Part shown: positions 27,967-38,212 of the stretch, piece after piece
How positions within the stretch are numbered: position 1 is the first letter of the stretch
Layout of the letters: each line of letters begins with the position of its first letter
Source of the DNA: Mycolicibacter minnesotensis
GTDB taxonomy: Bacteria > Actinomycetota > Actinomycetes > Mycobacteriales > Mycobacteriaceae
Length of the DNA stretch: 64,000 nucleotides
NCBI RefSeq assembly: GCF_010731755.1
Contig: NZ_AP022589.1
Location: forward strand, 310,001 to 374,000
Reading direction: 5' to 3'
The notes under the pieces: model-generated
Databases searched by the model: none
Seen by the model: the letters and a program-made list of their open reading frames with translations, nothing else
What the model was told of the DNA's origin: nothing
Position numbers and translations under genes: made by a program

Positions 27967-29232
27967 TCAGCCCAGCAGCGCGTCGACGAAAGCGCCCGGC
28001 TCGAACGGAGCCAGGTCGTCGGGGCCCTCACCGAGCCCCACCAGTTTGACCGGCACACCCAGCTCTTGCTGCACCCGGAAGACGATCCCGCCCTTGGCGG
28101 TGCCGTCCAGCTTGGTCAGCACCACGCCGGTGATGTCGACGACGTCGGCGAAGACCCGAGCTTGGGCCAGGCCGTTCTGCCCGATGGTGGCGTCGAGGAC
28201 CAGCAGTACCTCATCGACGGCCGCCCGGCGTTCCACCACGCGCTTGACCTTGCCGAGCTCGTCCATCAGCCCGGTCTTGGTGTGCAGCCGTCCCGCGGTG
28301 TCGATGACCACGACATCAACGCCCTCGGCGATGCCCTTGTCGACAGTGTCGAACGCCACCGAGGCCGGGTCCGCGCCTTCGGCGCCGCGGACCACCTCCG
28401 CACCCACCCGTGCCGCCCAGGTCTGCAGCTGGTCGGCCGCCGCGGCCCGAAAGGTGTCGGCCGCACCCAGCACCACGCGACGCCCGTCGGCCACCAAAAC
28501 CCGGGCCAGTTTGCCGACGGTGGTGGTCTTGCCCGTGCCGTTGACGCCCACCACCAGCAGCACCGAGGGGTGGTCGTCGTGGGGCAATGCCCGAATGGAC
28601 CGCTCCAGGCCGGGTTGCAGCTCGCCGATGAGAACGTCGCGCAGGACGGCACGCGCCTGTTCCTCGGTGTGCACCTGGCCGCCGGCCAGCCGCGCGCGAA
28701 GCTGAGTCACCACCGATTCGGTGACCACGGGACCCAGATCAGCCACCAGCAAGGTGTCCTCGACGTCCTGCCAGGAGTCATCGTCGAGATCACCGCCGCC
28801 GAGCAGCCCGAGCACACTGCGTCCCAATGCGCCCTGCGATTTGGCCAGCCGACCACGCAATCGGTCCATCCGGCCTGCCACGGGCTCGATGTCCGGCTCG
28901 GCAGCGGGCTCGACGGCTACCGATTCAGGGGCGGTTTCGGGCAGTTCGACGTCGGTGATGGTGCGCCGGGGCGCGTCACGCGGAATGGTCGCGTCGTCTC
29001 CGATGACGGGGGCCGGCGCCTCATCCGGCTCCAGCGTCTCGGCCCGACTGAACGCGATGCCCGAAGAGGCCGCGTAGCCGCCGGAGCGGTCCAGGCTCTC
29101 GCGTTGCGGCGCAGACAGACTGATCCGGCCCCGCCGATGGCGTACCAGGCCCCAGACCAGCGCACCGATGAGGCCCAGCACGACAACGACCGCCGCGGCG
29201 ATCACGAGATATTGAGACGACACGACTGTCAT
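27967..29232 (-). CDS. ftsY: Signal recognition particle receptor FtsY
   Basis: This 421-residue SRP receptor has an N-terminal transmembrane helix (YLVIAAAVVVVLGLIGALVW), a charged acidic linker to about residue 130, then the NG domain. GTPase motifs are GVNGTGKTTTVGKLA, DTAGRLHTKTGL and LTKLDGTAKGG. The end VPVKLVGLGEGPDDLAPFEP is diagnostic. It follows smc by 25 bp, the conserved smc-ftsY arrangement, and works with Ffh encoded earlier in the window. Confidence 0.96.
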   Translation of the reverse strand: MTVVSSQYLVIAAAVVVVLGLIGALVWGLVRHRRGRISLSAPQRESLDRSGGYAASSGIAFSRAETLEPDEAPAPVIGDDATIPRDAPRRTITDVELPETAPESVAVEPAAEPDIEPVAGRMDRLRGRLAKSQGALGRSVLGLLGGGDLDDDSWQDVEDTLLVADLGPVVTESVVTQLRARLAGGQVHTEEQARAVLRDVLIGELQPGLERSIRALPHDDHPSVLLVVGVNGTGKTTTVGKLARVLVADGRRVVLGAADTFRAAAADQLQTWAARVGAEVVRGAEGADPASVAFDTVDKGIAEGVDVVVIDTAGRLHTKTGLMDELGKVKRVVERRAAVDEVLLVLDATIGQNGLAQARVFADVVDITGVVLTKLDGTAKGGIVFRVQQELGVPVKLVGLGEGPDDLAPFEPGAFVDALLG

Positions 29233-29257
29233 TGTGGCAGCAGCGACTTAGCCGGGT

Positions 29258-32200
29258 TCACGACGAGCTGGAAACAAGCTCCTCGCCCCGGATGCGCTGC
29301 GAGATCACCGCGGTGATCCCGTCGCCCTGCATGGTCACCCCGTACAGGGCGTCGGCGACCTCCATGGTGGGCTTCTGATGGGTGATGACGATGAGCTGCG
29401 AGCGGGCCCGCAGCATTTCAAACAGCGCCAGCAACCGGCGCAGGTTGGTGTCATCGAGTGCGGCCTCGACCTCATCCATGATGTAGAACGGCGACGGGCG
29501 GGCCCGGAAGATCGCCACCAGCATCGCGATGGCCGTCAGCGATTTCTCCCCACCGGACAGCAACGACAGCCGCTTGACCTTCTTGCCGGGCGGACGGGCT
29601 TCGACGTCGACCCCGGTGGTCAGCATGTCGCTGGGGTCGGTCAGCAGCAGTCTGCCCTCCCCGCCGGGGAACAGCGCAGCGAACACCTCAGTGAACTCGC
29701 GCTCCACATCGGCGTAGGCGTCGGTGAACACCTGCAGGATGCGTGTGTCGACCTCGGCCACCACATCGAGGAGATCCTTGCGGGCCCCTTTGACGTCTTC
29801 GAGCTGCGTGGACAAGAAGTTGTAGCGCTCCTCGAGCGCGGCGAACTCCTCGAGAGCCAGCGGGTTGACCCGGCCCAGCTCGGCGAGCTCGCGTTCGGCG
29901 CGTTTGGCCCGGCGTTCCTGGGTGGCGCGGTCGAACCGCATCGGGGCGGGTGCGGTGACCTGTTCGCCGCGTTCTCGAGCCTGCTCGAACTCGGCCATCT
30001 CCAATTCCGTCGGCGGAAGCGCGACGTCTGGACCGTATTCGGCGATCAGGTCTGCCGAACTCATGCCGAACTGTTCGAGCACCGTCTGCTCGAGTTGCTC
30101 GATGCGCAATGCCGCCTGCGCCTTGGCGACCTCGTCGCGGTGCAGTGACTCGGTGAGCGCGCTCAGCCGGGTACTCAGCGAGTTCACCTCGTCACGGACG
30201 GCGACCAACGCACCGGCCCGCTGCTGACGTTCACCGGCGAGCCCGTCGCGGATCCGTGCCGCTGCGGTCACCACGTGTTGCAGGCGCCGAGCCAGTGCGC
30301 TGCCCGCTTCGGCCACCGCGGCGGCCGTCGTGGCCGCGCGGGCACGTGCAGCGCGCGCCTGCTCGGCCCGGATCCGCGCCTCGCGCTCGGCGGAGGCCGC
30401 CCGGCGCAGGGAGTCGGCTTTGCCGCGCACCGCATTGGCACGTTCCTCGGCGGTACGCACCGCCAGCCTGGCCTCCACCTCGATGCCGCGGGCGGCCTCC
30501 GCGGCGGCCGCGATCTGCTGGCGGTCCACCGGCTCGGCGGTGGTGGTCGGCTGATCCTCTTCGGCATTGCGCAGCCGGGCCTCGAGTTCGCCCAGCTCGG
30601 TCACGGTCTGTGCCCGGCCGGCCTCCAGTTCGTCACGCTCGCGCAGCCGCCGGCGCCACTCGGCGTCGGCGGCGCGGGCCTCGTGCCCGAGACGGCCCAG
30701 CTGCTCGTGGGTGGCGGCGATCGCGGCGTCGGACTCGTTGAGCGCGGCCAACGCCTGCTCGGCGACGTCGCGGCGCGCGGCCTGCTCGGCCAGTGCACCG
30801 GAAAGGGCGGCGCCCAGTTCGCCGACCTGTGTCTCGGAGGCGGCCAGTTCGCCGCGGGCCTTGTCGATCTCGCTGTTGATCTCCAAGGTGGACGGTTTGC
30901 GGTCCGAACCACCACTGACCCATCCCGCGCCCACCAGGTCGCCGTCCAGCGTGACTGCACGGACTCCGGGCCGCTCCGCCACCAGATCCAGCGCTGCGGG
31001 CAGATCGGCGACCACCGCGACCGCCGACAGCATCGCCGTCATCGCGCCACGCAACCGCTCCGGTGCGTCGATCAGGTCCACTGCCCACAGTGCCCCGTCG
31101 GGGAGCGTCGCACGCTGTTCGGGGGCAGGCAGCGGCCAGTCTCCCAAGACGATCGCGGCCCGGCCACCGTCCCCGGTCTTCAGTGCGTTCAGCGCCGAGC
31201 GGGCGGCGCCGGCGTTCTCTGCGGCCAGCGCGTCGGCGGCCGAGCCGAGGACCGCGGCCAGCGCGGACTCATACCCTGAGCGCACCTTGACCAGCTTCGC
31301 GATCGACCCGAAGAGCCCGGGTCCGCTGTGGTTGGCCGTGAGCCAGGCGGCGCCGTCTCGGCGTTCCAGCCCCATCGACAACGCCTCGATGCGCGCGTGC
31401 AGCGAAGCCACCTGCCGCTCAGCGCTTCGCTCGGCCGCCTGCAGTTCGGAAACGCGCTGATCGGCCAGCCGCAACGCCGCGACGGTCCGCTCGTGGTGCT
31501 CGTCGAGCCCAACTTCGCCCTGATCGAGCTCGGCGACTCGGCCCTGGACGGTTTCGAACTCGGCCTGCGCAGTCTGAGCGCGGGTAGCGGCCTCCTCGAT
31601 ACGCGTGGACAACTGCCCGACATTGGTGTCGATCGACTCGACCCGGGCCCGAATCGTCTCCACCTGGCCGGTCAGCCGGGCCAGACCCTCGCGCCGATCG
31701 GCTTCGGCTCGGACTGCGGCCAGATGCGCCTTCTCCGCCTCGGTGCTGCGCCGCTCGCGCTCGGCCAACTCTGCGCGGGCCGCCTCCAGCCGGATGCCGG
31801 CCTCGGCCAGCTCGGCCAGCAGCTGCTGTTCGGCCGCTGCCACCTGCTCGGCTTCCGCCTCCAGGGCGTCTGGATCGACTCCGCCGGTGGTGATGGGCTC
31901 GTCATCGAGATGGTGTGCCCGTTCGCTGGCGATGCGGACCGTGGCGCTGACCCGTTCGGCAAGCGCCGAGAGCGAGAACCAGGTCTGTTGGGCAGCCTCG
32001 GCGCGCTGGGTCAGGCTGGCGACCGCGGACTCATGGGAAGTCAGTTCCTCGGCTGCCACCGCGAGCCGCTCGGTGATCAGGTCATGTTCGCGGCGCAGCG
32101 TCGCCTCGGCGTCGGTGGTGCCGGCGAACTCGGCCTGCCGCGAGACCAGGTCGTCGGCGGTCAACCGCAGCTTGGCGTCGCGTAGGTCAGCCTGGATGGT

Positions 32201-32848
32201 GGCCGCTCGCCGCGCCACCTCGGCCTGGCGGCCCAGCGGCTTGAGCTGGCGGCGCAGCTCCGTGGTCAGGTCGGTCAGGCGGGCCAGGTTGGCCGCCATC
32301 GCGTCCAGCTTGCGAACCGCCTTCTCCTTGCGTTTGCGGTGCTTGAGCACCCCGGCGGCCTCTTCGATGAATGCCCGGCGGTCCTCGGGCCGCGACTCCA
32401 GGATCTGCGCCAACCGGCCCTGCCCGACGATGACGTGCATCTCGCGGCCGATGCCGGAGTCGCTCAGCAGCTCCTGGACATCCATCAACCGGCAGCTCGC
32501 GCCGTTGATCTCGTACTCGCTGGCCCCGTCGCGGAACATTCGCCGGGTGATCGACACCTCGGCGTACTCGATCGGCAGGGCATTGTCGGAGTTGTCGATG
32601 GTCACGGTGACCTCGGCGCGACCGAGCGGGGCCCGCGAAGAGGTGCCGGCGAAGATGACGTCTTCCATCTTGCCGCCGCGCAGGGTCTTGGCGCTGTGCT
32701 CCCCCATCACCCAGGCCAGGGCGTCGACGACGTTGGACTTGCCGGACCCGTTGGGTCCGACGACCGCGGTGATGCCCGGTTCGAAGCGCAGAGTCGTCGG
32801 CGCGGCGAAGGACTTGAAGCCCTTCAGCGTCAGACTCTTGAGGTGCAC
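29258..32848 (-). CDS. smc: Chromosome segregation ATPase SMC
   Basis: SMC forms ATP-driven ring complexes with ScpA/ScpB that organise the chromosome. I set the start at GTG 32848 ([19 protein letters not shown]), which gives 1196 residues and matches the M. tuberculosis N-terminus. The open frame upstream to 32920 is not conserved. Walker A is [11 protein letters not shown] near residue 35. Two long coiled coils flank a hinge around residues 500-650. The C-terminal head holds [14 protein letters not shown] and Walker [13 protein letters not shown]. It is followed by ftsY. Confidence 0.96.
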   Translation of the reverse strand: MHLKSLTLKGFKSFAAPTTLRFEPGITAVVGPNGSGKSNVVDALAWVMGEHSAKTLRGGKMEDVIFAGTSSRAPLGRAEVTVTIDNSDNALPIEYAEVSITRRMFRDGASEYEINGASCRLMDVQELLSDSGIGREMHVIVGQGRLAQILESRPEDRRAFIEEAAGVLKHRKRKEKAVRKLDAMAANLARLTDLTTELRRQLKPLGRQAEVARRAATIQADLRDAKLRLTADDLVSRQAEFAGTTDAEATLRREHDLITERLAVAAEELTSHESAVASLTQRAEAAQQTWFSLSALAERVSATVRIASERAHHLDDEPITTGGVDPDALEAEAEQVAAAEQQLLAELAEAGIRLEAARAELAERERRSTEAEKAHLAAVRAEADRREGLARLTGQVETIRARVESIDTNVGQLSTRIEEAATRAQTAQAEFETVQGRVAELDQGEVGLDEHHERTVAALRLADQRVSELQAAERSAERQVASLHARIEALSMGLERRDGAAWLTANHSGPGLFGSIAKLVKVRSGYESALAAVLGSAADALAAENAGAARSALNALKTGDGGRAAIVLGDWPLPAPEQRATLPDGALWAVDLIDAPERLRGAMTAMLSAVAVVADLPAALDLVAERPGVRAVTLDGDLVGAGWVSGGSDRKPSTLEINSEIDKARGELAASETQVGELGAALSGALAEQAARRDVAEQALAALNESDAAIAATHEQLGRLGHEARAADAEWRRRLRERDELEAGRAQTVTELGELEARLRNAEEDQPTTTAEPVDRQQIAAAAEAARGIEVEARLAVRTAEERANAVRGKADSLRRAASAEREARIRAEQARAARARAATTAAAVAEAGSALARRLQHVVTAAARIRDGLAGERQQRAGALVAVRDEVNSLSTRLSALTESLHRDEVAKAQAALRIEQLEQTVLEQFGMSSADLIAEYGPDVALPPTELEMAEFEQARERGEQVTAPAPMRFDRATQERRAKRAERELAELGRVNPLALEEFAALEERYNFLSTQLEDVKGARKDLLDVVAEVDTRILQVFTDAYADVEREFTEVFAALFPGGEGRLLLTDPSDMLTTGVDVEARPPGKKVKRLSLLSGGEKSLTAIAMLVAIFRARPSPFYIMDEVEAALDDTNLRRLLALFEMLRARSQLIVITHQKPTMEVADALYGVTMQGDGITAVISQRIRGEELVSSSS

Positions 32849-32867
32849 GGGGTGTGAGACTACCGGG

Positions 32868-33149
32868 CTAGCGTTCGGCGAATCCGTCGATCGGGTCCCC
32901 GGCGTCTGCCCAGTCGGCAACCACGGTGTCCACCCGGCCCGGGGTGCCGTCGCCCCGGAGCAGTTCCAGCAGGTGCTGGCAGTCCGCGCGCGATCCCTGC
33001 GCGACGACGTGCACGCGACCGTCCGGGCGGTTGGCGGCGTATCCCGTCAGGCCGAGTTCCAGTGCCCGCGACCGCGTCCACCACCGAAAACCCACGCCTT
33101 GGACCTGGCCGTGCACCCAGGCGTTGAGACGGACGTCAGGAGTGGTCAC
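32868..33149 (-). CDS. acyP: Acylphosphatase
   Basis: This 93-residue acylphosphatase hydrolyses carboxyl-phosphate bonds. The active-site arginine lies in [11 protein letters not shown] and the catalytic Asn in [13 protein letters not shown]. The start is GTG 33149, inside the end of the OsmC gene (14-bp overlap), and the stop is 19 bp from smc. This OsmC-acyP-smc order is the one I recall from M. tuberculosis (Rv2923c, Rv2922A, Rv2922c). Confidence 0.92.
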   Translation of the reverse strand: MTTPDVRLNAWVHGQVQGVGFRWWTRSRALELGLTGYAANRPDGRVHVVAQGSRADCQHLLELLRGDGTPGRVDTVVADWADAGDPIDGFAER

Positions 33150-33552
33150 CGGAATCGATCTCGAAGCGGACCTCGGTGCCGGATTTCAGGGTGCGGCCCA
33201 CGGTGCAGACCTGGTCGATGGCGCGGCGGAGCACCGTCAGCAGCCTTTGCCGGTCGGCCGCGTCGAGATCCGACAGGTCCAGTTCCAGAACCTCTTCCAA
33301 CAGCGGGTATCGCTCCTGCTCGCGATCGGCAGGCCCGGACACTCGAATCGTCGCGGCATAGTCGTCGCCGAGGCGGCGGGACAGCGGTGCGTCACTGGAC
33401 ATTCCGCTGCACGCCGCCAATGCGATCTTCAACAGTTCACCCGGGGTGAAGACGCCGTCGACGTCTTCACTGCCGATCAACACCTGCGCGCCCCTCGAAC
33501 TGTGGCCCGTGTAGCGCCGGGTACCGGTTCGTTCCACCCACAACTCCGTCAT
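33136..33552 (-). CDS. OsmC family peroxide-related protein
   Basis: This 138-residue OsmC/Ohr superfamily member has two conserved cysteines, in [13 protein letters not shown] and [12 protein letters not shown], that can act as a thiol peroxidase pair. The leading segment [19 protein letters not shown] is the dimerisation strand. It belongs to the Rv2923c group. The partial overlap with acyP suggests a shared transcript with acyP-smc-ftsY. Confidence 0.88.
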   Translation of the reverse strand: MTELWVERTGTRRYTGHSSRGAQVLIGSEDVDGVFTPGELLKIALAACSGMSSDAPLSRRLGDDYAATIRVSGPADREQERYPLLEEVLELDLSDLDAADRQRLLTVLRRAIDQVCTVGRTLKSGTEVRFEIDSGDHS

Positions 33553-33583
33553 AGGGACATCTTGGCAGCCTCAGGCCTGCCAG

Positions 33584-33645
33584 CGCCCAACGTGTACTCA
33601 GCGCGAAATTGCTGCCCGCTTTTCGTCCCTACGACACGCTCGGCG
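33584..33645. repeat. Dispersed palindromic element, copy B
   Basis: The outer arms CGCCCAACGTGT and ACACGCTCGGCG pair with two mismatches. Inner CGAAA/TTTCG also pair. The left half includes GTGTACTCAGCGCGAAAT, the motif shared with copies A and C. This copy lies between divergent genes (OsmC and DJ-1), unlike the other two. Confidence 0.5.
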
Positions 33646-33677
33646 ACCGACGCTCGGGCGCGTAGGCTCTGCTGGAC

Positions 33678-34307
33678 ATGCAGGTCGCGATTCCGCTGTT
33701 TCCCCGGTTCACCGCATTGGACGCGGTCGGGCCGTATGAGGTCCTGCAGCGGATCCCCGATATCGATGTGCTCTTCGTCGGGCACAGTCGCGGTGAAGTT
33801 CGCAGCGATAACGGCATGCTCGGCATGATCTGCGACGCAAGCTTCGAGGAACTGCCCAGACCGGATGTCGTCGTTGTCCCCGGAGGTATCGGGACAAGGG
33901 TGCTTCTCGACGACGCGACCTTGCTGGATTGGATTAGCACGGCACACCACCACACCCGATTCACGACGTCGGTGTGTACCGGGTCGCTGTTGCTGGCCGC
34001 TGCCGGGTTGCTGGACGGGCTGACCGCGACCACTCATTGGGGGGCCGTCGAGCTGCTGGAGCACCTGGGCGCGCGCTATGTCGAAGAGCGCGTCGTCGAG
34101 CATCTGCCGCAGCGGATCATCACCTCGGCGGGTGTTTCCAGCGGCATCGATATGGCCCTGCGGCTCGTCGAACTCGTCGCCGGCGCCGAGGCCGCCCAAG
34201 CGGTCCAGCTGCAGCTCGAATACGACCCCCAGCCGCCGTTCGACTGCGGGTCGCTGGCCAAGGCCGGCGAGGCAGTTCGGCTACGCACCACGCAGCTGCG
34301 GCGCTGA
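33678..34307 (+). CDS. DJ-1/PfpI family protein (isonitrile hydratase/ThiJ-like)
   Basis: This 209-residue protein has the DJ-1/PfpI class I glutamine amidotransferase-like fold. The nucleophilic elbow Cys is in TTSVCTGSLLLAAAG near residue 98, preceded by VVVPGGIGTR and followed by TTHWGAVELL and ITSAGVSSGIDMAL. This arrangement matches the isonitrile hydratase and AraC-N-terminal branch rather than chaperone DJ-1. The partner substrate is unknown. It is followed after 32 bp by a PIG-L deacetylase gene in the same direction. Both are inserted relative to the recalled M. tuberculosis order. Confidence 0.87.
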   Translation: MQVAIPLFPRFTALDAVGPYEVLQRIPDIDVLFVGHSRGEVRSDNGMLGMICDASFEELPRPDVVVVPGGIGTRVLLDDATLLDWISTAHHHTRFTTSVCTGSLLLAAAGLLDGLTATTHWGAVELLEHLGARYVEERVVEHLPQRIITSAGVSSGIDMALRLVELVAGAEAAQAVQLQLEYDPQPPFDCGSLAKAGEAVRLRTTQLRR

Positions 34308-34339
34308 GGCGCCGGCCCGCTGGGGACGGGGGAAGGATC

Positions 34340-35113
34340 ATGTCGACCGTCGTCGTGTTCCACGCTCACCCCGACGACGAGGTGGTGCTGACCGGTGGCA
34401 CGCTGGCGCGGGCGGCCGCCGAAGGACATCGAGTGGTCGTCGTGGCGGCGACCGACGGGCGCGTCAGCAACGACGACGTTGATCGCCTGACCGAATTGCA
34501 CTCAAGTGCAGGCATTCTCGGTGTACATCGCGTCGAGTGCCTGGGTTACGCAGACAGTGGATTCGGGCCGGAGTTTCCTGCCGACCCGCCGGGTCGGGTC
34601 AGGTTCGCGCGGGCTGACGCCGAGGAGGCGGCGCGGCGACTGGCGCGGATCCTGTGCGAGGAGGACGCGGATCTGCTGCTGGGCTATCAGGCCAACGGCG
34701 GCTACGGCCATCGCGATCATGTGCGAGTTCATCAGGTCGGAAAGCGGGCGAGGCAGATCGCGACCACCCCGCGAGTCCTCGAAGCGACCATGCCCCGGGA
34801 AATGCTGACCCGGATCGCCCATGTCGCCCATACATTGCGGCTACCGGCCCCCTATGGGCGTGAAGTGGTGCGCACCGCCTACTCACCGGAGGCGAGTATC
34901 ACGCACCGGATCAACGTGTTTGGGTACGCCCGGCAAAAGCGAGACGCCCTTGCCGCGCACCGATCCCAGATCGGCGCGAGCGCTTCCGTGGAGCGCCTGT
35001 TCGGGGCACTCATGCGACTTCCGCCGCAAGTGGCCGGTCTGATGCTGGGCCGGGAATGGTTCGTGGATCCGGCGCTGCCACCGGGCCGGGTTCACCGCGA
35101 CATCTTCGGTTGA
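34340..35113 (+). CDS. PIG-L (LmbE-like) zinc deacetylase
   Basis: The start ATG 34340 follows GGGGGAAGG and gives 257 residues. The zinc motif AHPDDE stands at residues 9-14, and the second ligand region is YGHRDHVRVHQV near residue 115. The family includes MshB and Mca of mycothiol metabolism, but this protein lacks enough distinguishing features to say which GlcNAc-type amide it cuts. A longer open frame back to 33974 overlaps the upstream gene and is not used. Confidence 0.87.
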   Translation: MSTVVVFHAHPDDEVVLTGGTLARAAAEGHRVVVVAATDGRVSNDDVDRLTELHSSAGILGVHRVECLGYADSGFGPEFPADPPGRVRFARADAEEAARRLARILCEEDADLLLGYQANGGYGHRDHVRVHQVGKRARQIATTPRVLEATMPREMLTRIAHVAHTLRLPAPYGREVVRTAYSPEASITHRINVFGYARQKRDALAAHRSQIGASASVERLFGALMRLPPQVAGLMLGREWFVDPALPPGRVHRDIFG

Positions 35114-35134
35114 CGACCTGATCCGGTCGTCAGT

Positions 35135-35980
35135 TCAACGTTGGCAATTCGGGCAGTAATACGACGAGCGATTCATGAATTTCGCCCGGCGGATCGGCGT
35201 CCCACAACGCCGACACGGCTGGTCTTCGCGGCCATAGGCGTCCAGCGACCGGCTGAAGTAGCCGGACTCACCGTTGACGTTGACGTAGAGCGAGTCGAAC
35301 GAGGTACCTCCCGCGGCCAGCGCGTCGTTCATCACGTCCGCGGCAGCTCCCAGTAGCGCCCGCAACCGCGGCCGGGACAGTTTGTCGGCCGTGCGCGTGC
35401 CCCGAATACCGGCCCGCCACAATGCCTCGTCGGCGTAGATATTGCCGATTCCCGACACCACGGTCTGGTCGAGAAGCTGGCGTTTGATCTCGGAGTGCTT
35501 GCGGCGCAGGACCTCGACCACCGATTCGGCGTCGAAGTGCGGGTCCAGCGGATCGCGAGCCAGGTGCGCGACCGGCAGCGGCACCACGGCACCGTCCACC
35601 TCGATCAGATCGGTGAGCTGCCACCCGCCGAAGGTCCGCTGGTCGACGAAGCTGACTTTCGTACCGTCATCGAGCAGCGCAGCGATGCGCAGATGCCGGG
35701 TGTCGGCGAGCTCCCCCAACAGCATCTGACCACTCATCCCGAGGTGCACCACCAGCGCCTCGTCGGCAGCGGCACCGTGCAGCAACAGCCACAGGTATTT
35801 GCCGCGCCGGTCCGTACCTGCGATTGTCGCGCCCAGCAGCCGGCCGGTCAGATCGGCGGGGCCGGCCTCATGCCGGCGAACGGCCCGCAGGTGATGCACA
35901 CGCACCGCGGTGATCGTGCGACCGACCAGGTGCCTGTCCAGACCGCGCCGAACCACCTCGACCTCGGGAAGTTCAGGCAT
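35135..35980 (-). CDS. mutM: Formamidopyrimidine-DNA glycosylase
   Basis: MutM (Fpg) excises 8-oxoguanine and formamidopyrimidines and nicks the site by beta/delta-elimination. The 281-residue protein begins [18 protein letters not shown], so Pro2 and Glu3 are catalytic after Met removal. The helix-two-turn-helix segment [18 protein letters not shown] and a C-terminal zinc finger C-x2-C-x16-C-x2-C (CRRCGTP to CPNCQR) are intact. It follows rnc by 2 bp, as in other actinobacteria. Confidence 0.96.
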   Translation of the reverse strand: MPELPEVEVVRRGLDRHLVGRTITAVRVHHLRAVRRHEAGPADLTGRLLGATIAGTDRRGKYLWLLLHGAAADEALVVHLGMSGQMLLGELADTRHLRIAALLDDGTKVSFVDQRTFGGWQLTDLIEVDGAVVPLPVAHLARDPLDPHFDAESVVEVLRRKHSEIKRQLLDQTVVSGIGNIYADEALWRAGIRGTRTADKLSRPRLRALLGAAADVMNDALAAGGTSFDSLYVNVNGESGYFSRSLDAYGREDQPCRRCGTPIRRAKFMNRSSYYCPNCQR

Positions 35981-35982
35981 CG

Positions 35983-36687
35983 TCAGGCCTGCGGCCCTAG
36001 AGCCTCCAGTGCCTGCCAGGCTGCCGCCGCAGCCTTCTGCTCGGCTTCCTTCTTGCTCCGGCCGACGCCGGTGCCATAGGCGGTGTCTGCCACCACGGCC
36101 GTGGCGGTGAACTCGCGGTCGTGGTCGGGTCCGGTGGAGCTGACCTGATAAGACGGGACACCCAGGCCGCGAGCGGCGGTCAGCTCCTGCAGGCTTGTCT
36201 TCCAGTCCAGGCCCGCGCCGAGGGTCGCCACGGTGTCGAGCAGCGCGCCGAACAGGCGCAGGATGACGTGTCGGGCGGTGTCGATTCCGTGCTGCAGGTA
36301 GACCGCTCCAAGCAGCGATTCCATACCGTCGGCCAGGATGCTGGATTTATCGGCACCGCCGGTGTTCTCCTCGCCCCTGCCGAGCAGCAGATGTGCCCCT
36401 AGCCCGTGCTCGGTCAGCCCGCGAGCGACATCGGCCAGCGCCGAGGTGTTGACGACACTGGAGCGCAGCTTGGCCAGGTCGCCTTCGGGCCGGTCTGGGT
36501 GGCGGTGGAAGAGCTCGTCGGTGATCGTCAGGCCCAGTACGGCGTCGCCGAGGAACTCCAGCCGCTCATTGGTGGGTAGGCCGCCGTGCTCGTAGGCGTA
36601 GCTGCGGTGCGTGACGGCCAGCGTGAGCAGCTCATCGGGAAGATCCACGCCCAGCGCATCGAGCAGGGCCTGACGCGGACGGCTCAC
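35983..36687 (-). CDS. rnc: Ribonuclease III
   Basis: This 234-residue dsRNA-specific endonuclease matures rRNA and trims structured RNAs. The signature [14 protein letters not shown] lies near residue 40, with a second acidic cluster [20 protein letters not shown]-terminal double-stranded RNA-binding domain runs from about residue 155 ([15 protein letters not shown]) to the end. It overlaps the upstream DUF177 gene by 4 bp and is followed by mutM. Confidence 0.95.
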   Translation of the reverse strand: MSRPRQALLDALGVDLPDELLTLAVTHRSYAYEHGGLPTNERLEFLGDAVLGLTITDELFHRHPDRPEGDLAKLRSSVVNTSALADVARGLTEHGLGAHLLLGRGEENTGGADKSSILADGMESLLGAVYLQHGIDTARHVILRLFGALLDTVATLGAGLDWKTSLQELTAARGLGVPSYQVSSTGPDHDREFTATAVVADTAYGTGVGRSKKEAEQKAAAAAWQALEALGPQA

Positions 36688-37292
36688 CGCTCACCGTCGT
36701 CGCTGCGCCCGGTCTCCTCCTGGGAGGCGACCATTCCCGCCAACTTGGCCCAGCGCGGGTCGATCTTGTCGTGATGGTGGTCGGGTTCCGCGGTGGCCAG
36801 TGCCGCTCCGCAGTCCGGGCAGAGTCCCGGACAGTCGGGTGCGCACAGCGGGGACAACGGCAAAGCCAATCCGACCGCGTCGACGATGACCTGTTCGAGG
36901 TCCACGGTGTCGTCGACGACCCGGCCCATGTCGTCTTCGTCGGTGGTGGCGTCGGTGGCGCTGTCGGGGTAGGCGAACAATTCCGTCAGCTCCACCTCGA
37001 TGTCACCGGTCACCGGTTGCAGGCAGCGGGCGCATTCGCCGTCGGTGAGCGCTGAGACCACGCCGGTGACCAGGACTCCCTCGGACACCGACTCGACCCG
37101 CAGGTCCAGCTCCACTGCGGCGTCCACCGGAATAGCAACCAGATCCAGCCCGATGCGGGCGGGGTTGGTGCGCTGTTCGTGGAGCTGCATCAATGACCCG
37201 GGCCGCCGTCCGAGCCGGGAGACGTCGACCACGAACGGCGCAGGCGGCTTTCGCCGCGCTGCCTTCATATCTGCGCCGGAGTGCCTTGCCAT
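36684..37292 (-). CDS. DUF177 (YceD) family protein with Cys clusters
   Basis: This 202-residue YceD/DUF177 protein corresponds to Rv2926c. Homologues in other bacteria influence 23S rRNA levels and often precede rpmF. No rpmF follows here. The core has [20 protein letters not shown] and [17 protein letters not shown]. Two Cys clusters, CARC and a [13 protein letters not shown] motif, suggest a bound metal. Its stop overlaps the rnc start. Confidence 0.88.
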   Translation of the reverse strand: MARHSGADMKAARRKPPAPFVVDVSRLGRRPGSLMQLHEQRTNPARIGLDLVAIPVDAAVELDLRVESVSEGVLVTGVVSALTDGECARCLQPVTGDIEVELTELFAYPDSATDATTDEDDMGRVVDDTVDLEQVIVDAVGLALPLSPLCAPDCPGLCPDCGAALATAEPDHHHDKIDPRWAKLAGMVASQEETGRSDDGER

Positions 37293-37331
37293 GCCGCGAT
37301 TCTACGCAGCGCTTCAGGTGGCGTTCGCCGG

Positions 37332-38069
37332 TCAGCGAGTTGCGTAGTCGTGAGTGCCCGCGGCGGTGCGCAGTTGGTGACGGCCGCGGTTGATCGAGCG
37401 CAGCGTGCCGTTGAGGAAGTCCTCGAACTCGGCCAGCTTGGCATCGACGTAGATGTCGCATTCACCGCGCATCCGGTCGGCCTCGGCGTGCGCCGAGTCG
37501 ATGAGCCGGGTGGATTCGGCACGTGCGGATGTCACGACCTCGTTCTGCGAGACCAGCCGCTGCTGTTCCTTGATGCCTTCTTGCACGGCCTTTTCGTAGG
37601 CCGCGTTACCGTTCTCGACCAACCGGTCGCATTCGGCCTGCGCGCGGCTGGTTGCGGTCTCGAACTCACGTTTGGCGGTGGCGCTCAGCCGAGCTGCTTC
37701 CTCTCGGGCTTCGCCGACCATCCGCTCACTGTGTCCGCGCGCTTCGGCGACCATCCGGTCGGCCTGCCCCTTGGCGTCGGCCAGCAGCCGGTCGGCTTCG
37801 GCGCGCGCATGGCTGACCAGCGAGTCCGCTTCGGCGGTGGCCGAGCCGACCATGGACTCGGCGTGCTCCTTGGCCTCGTTGAGCACCGAGTCGCGGGCGT
37901 CGAGCACGTCCTGGGCGTCGTCCAGCTCTCCGGGGATGGCGTCGCGGATGTCGTCGATCAACTCCAGGACATCGCCGCGGGGCACCACGCAACCTGCCGT
38001 CATCGGCACGCCACGGGCCTCTTCGACAATGGATCCCAGCTCGTCAAGGGCTTCGAACACTCGGTACAC
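37332..38069 (-). CDS. sepIVA: DivIVA-like septation regulator SepIVA
   Basis: This 245-residue coiled-coil protein is the mycobacterial DivIVA-domain septation factor (Rv2927c; SepIVA in M. smegmatis). The N-terminus MYRVFEALDELGSIVEEARG is the family mark. Most of the rest is an Ala/Glu/Arg-rich coiled coil (EADSLVSHARAEADRLLAD). The start is GTG 38069, with GGAGGG upstream. The next gene on the other side is purU, 143 bp away. In M. tuberculosis the PDIM/PGL locus lies at this junction. Confidence 0.93.
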   Translation of the reverse strand: MYRVFEALDELGSIVEEARGVPMTAGCVVPRGDVLELIDDIRDAIPGELDDAQDVLDARDSVLNEAKEHAESMVGSATAEADSLVSHARAEADRLLADAKGQADRMVAEARGHSERMVGEAREEAARLSATAKREFETATSRAQAECDRLVENGNAAYEKAVQEGIKEQQRLVSQNEVVTSARAESTRLIDSAHAEADRMRGECDIYVDAKLAEFEDFLNGTLRSINRGRHQLRTAAGTHDYATR

Positions 38070-38212
38070 GGCAGCACCCTCCAGACATCGTTGTTGTTAC
38101 TAGTGTGCCCTGTGTTACGTGTGTGACTGTGTTAGTCGCCCGGTGTGTCGGATTCTCGTCCAGGTCACCGGTAGCCTGACCGGTTGAAGTCGGCGATCGG
38201 CGAAGGGCGGCC

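Noticed and set aside
29378..32857. Several long plus-strand frames opposite smc
   Set aside because: They are shadows of the high-GC smc coding frame and encode no recognisable protein.
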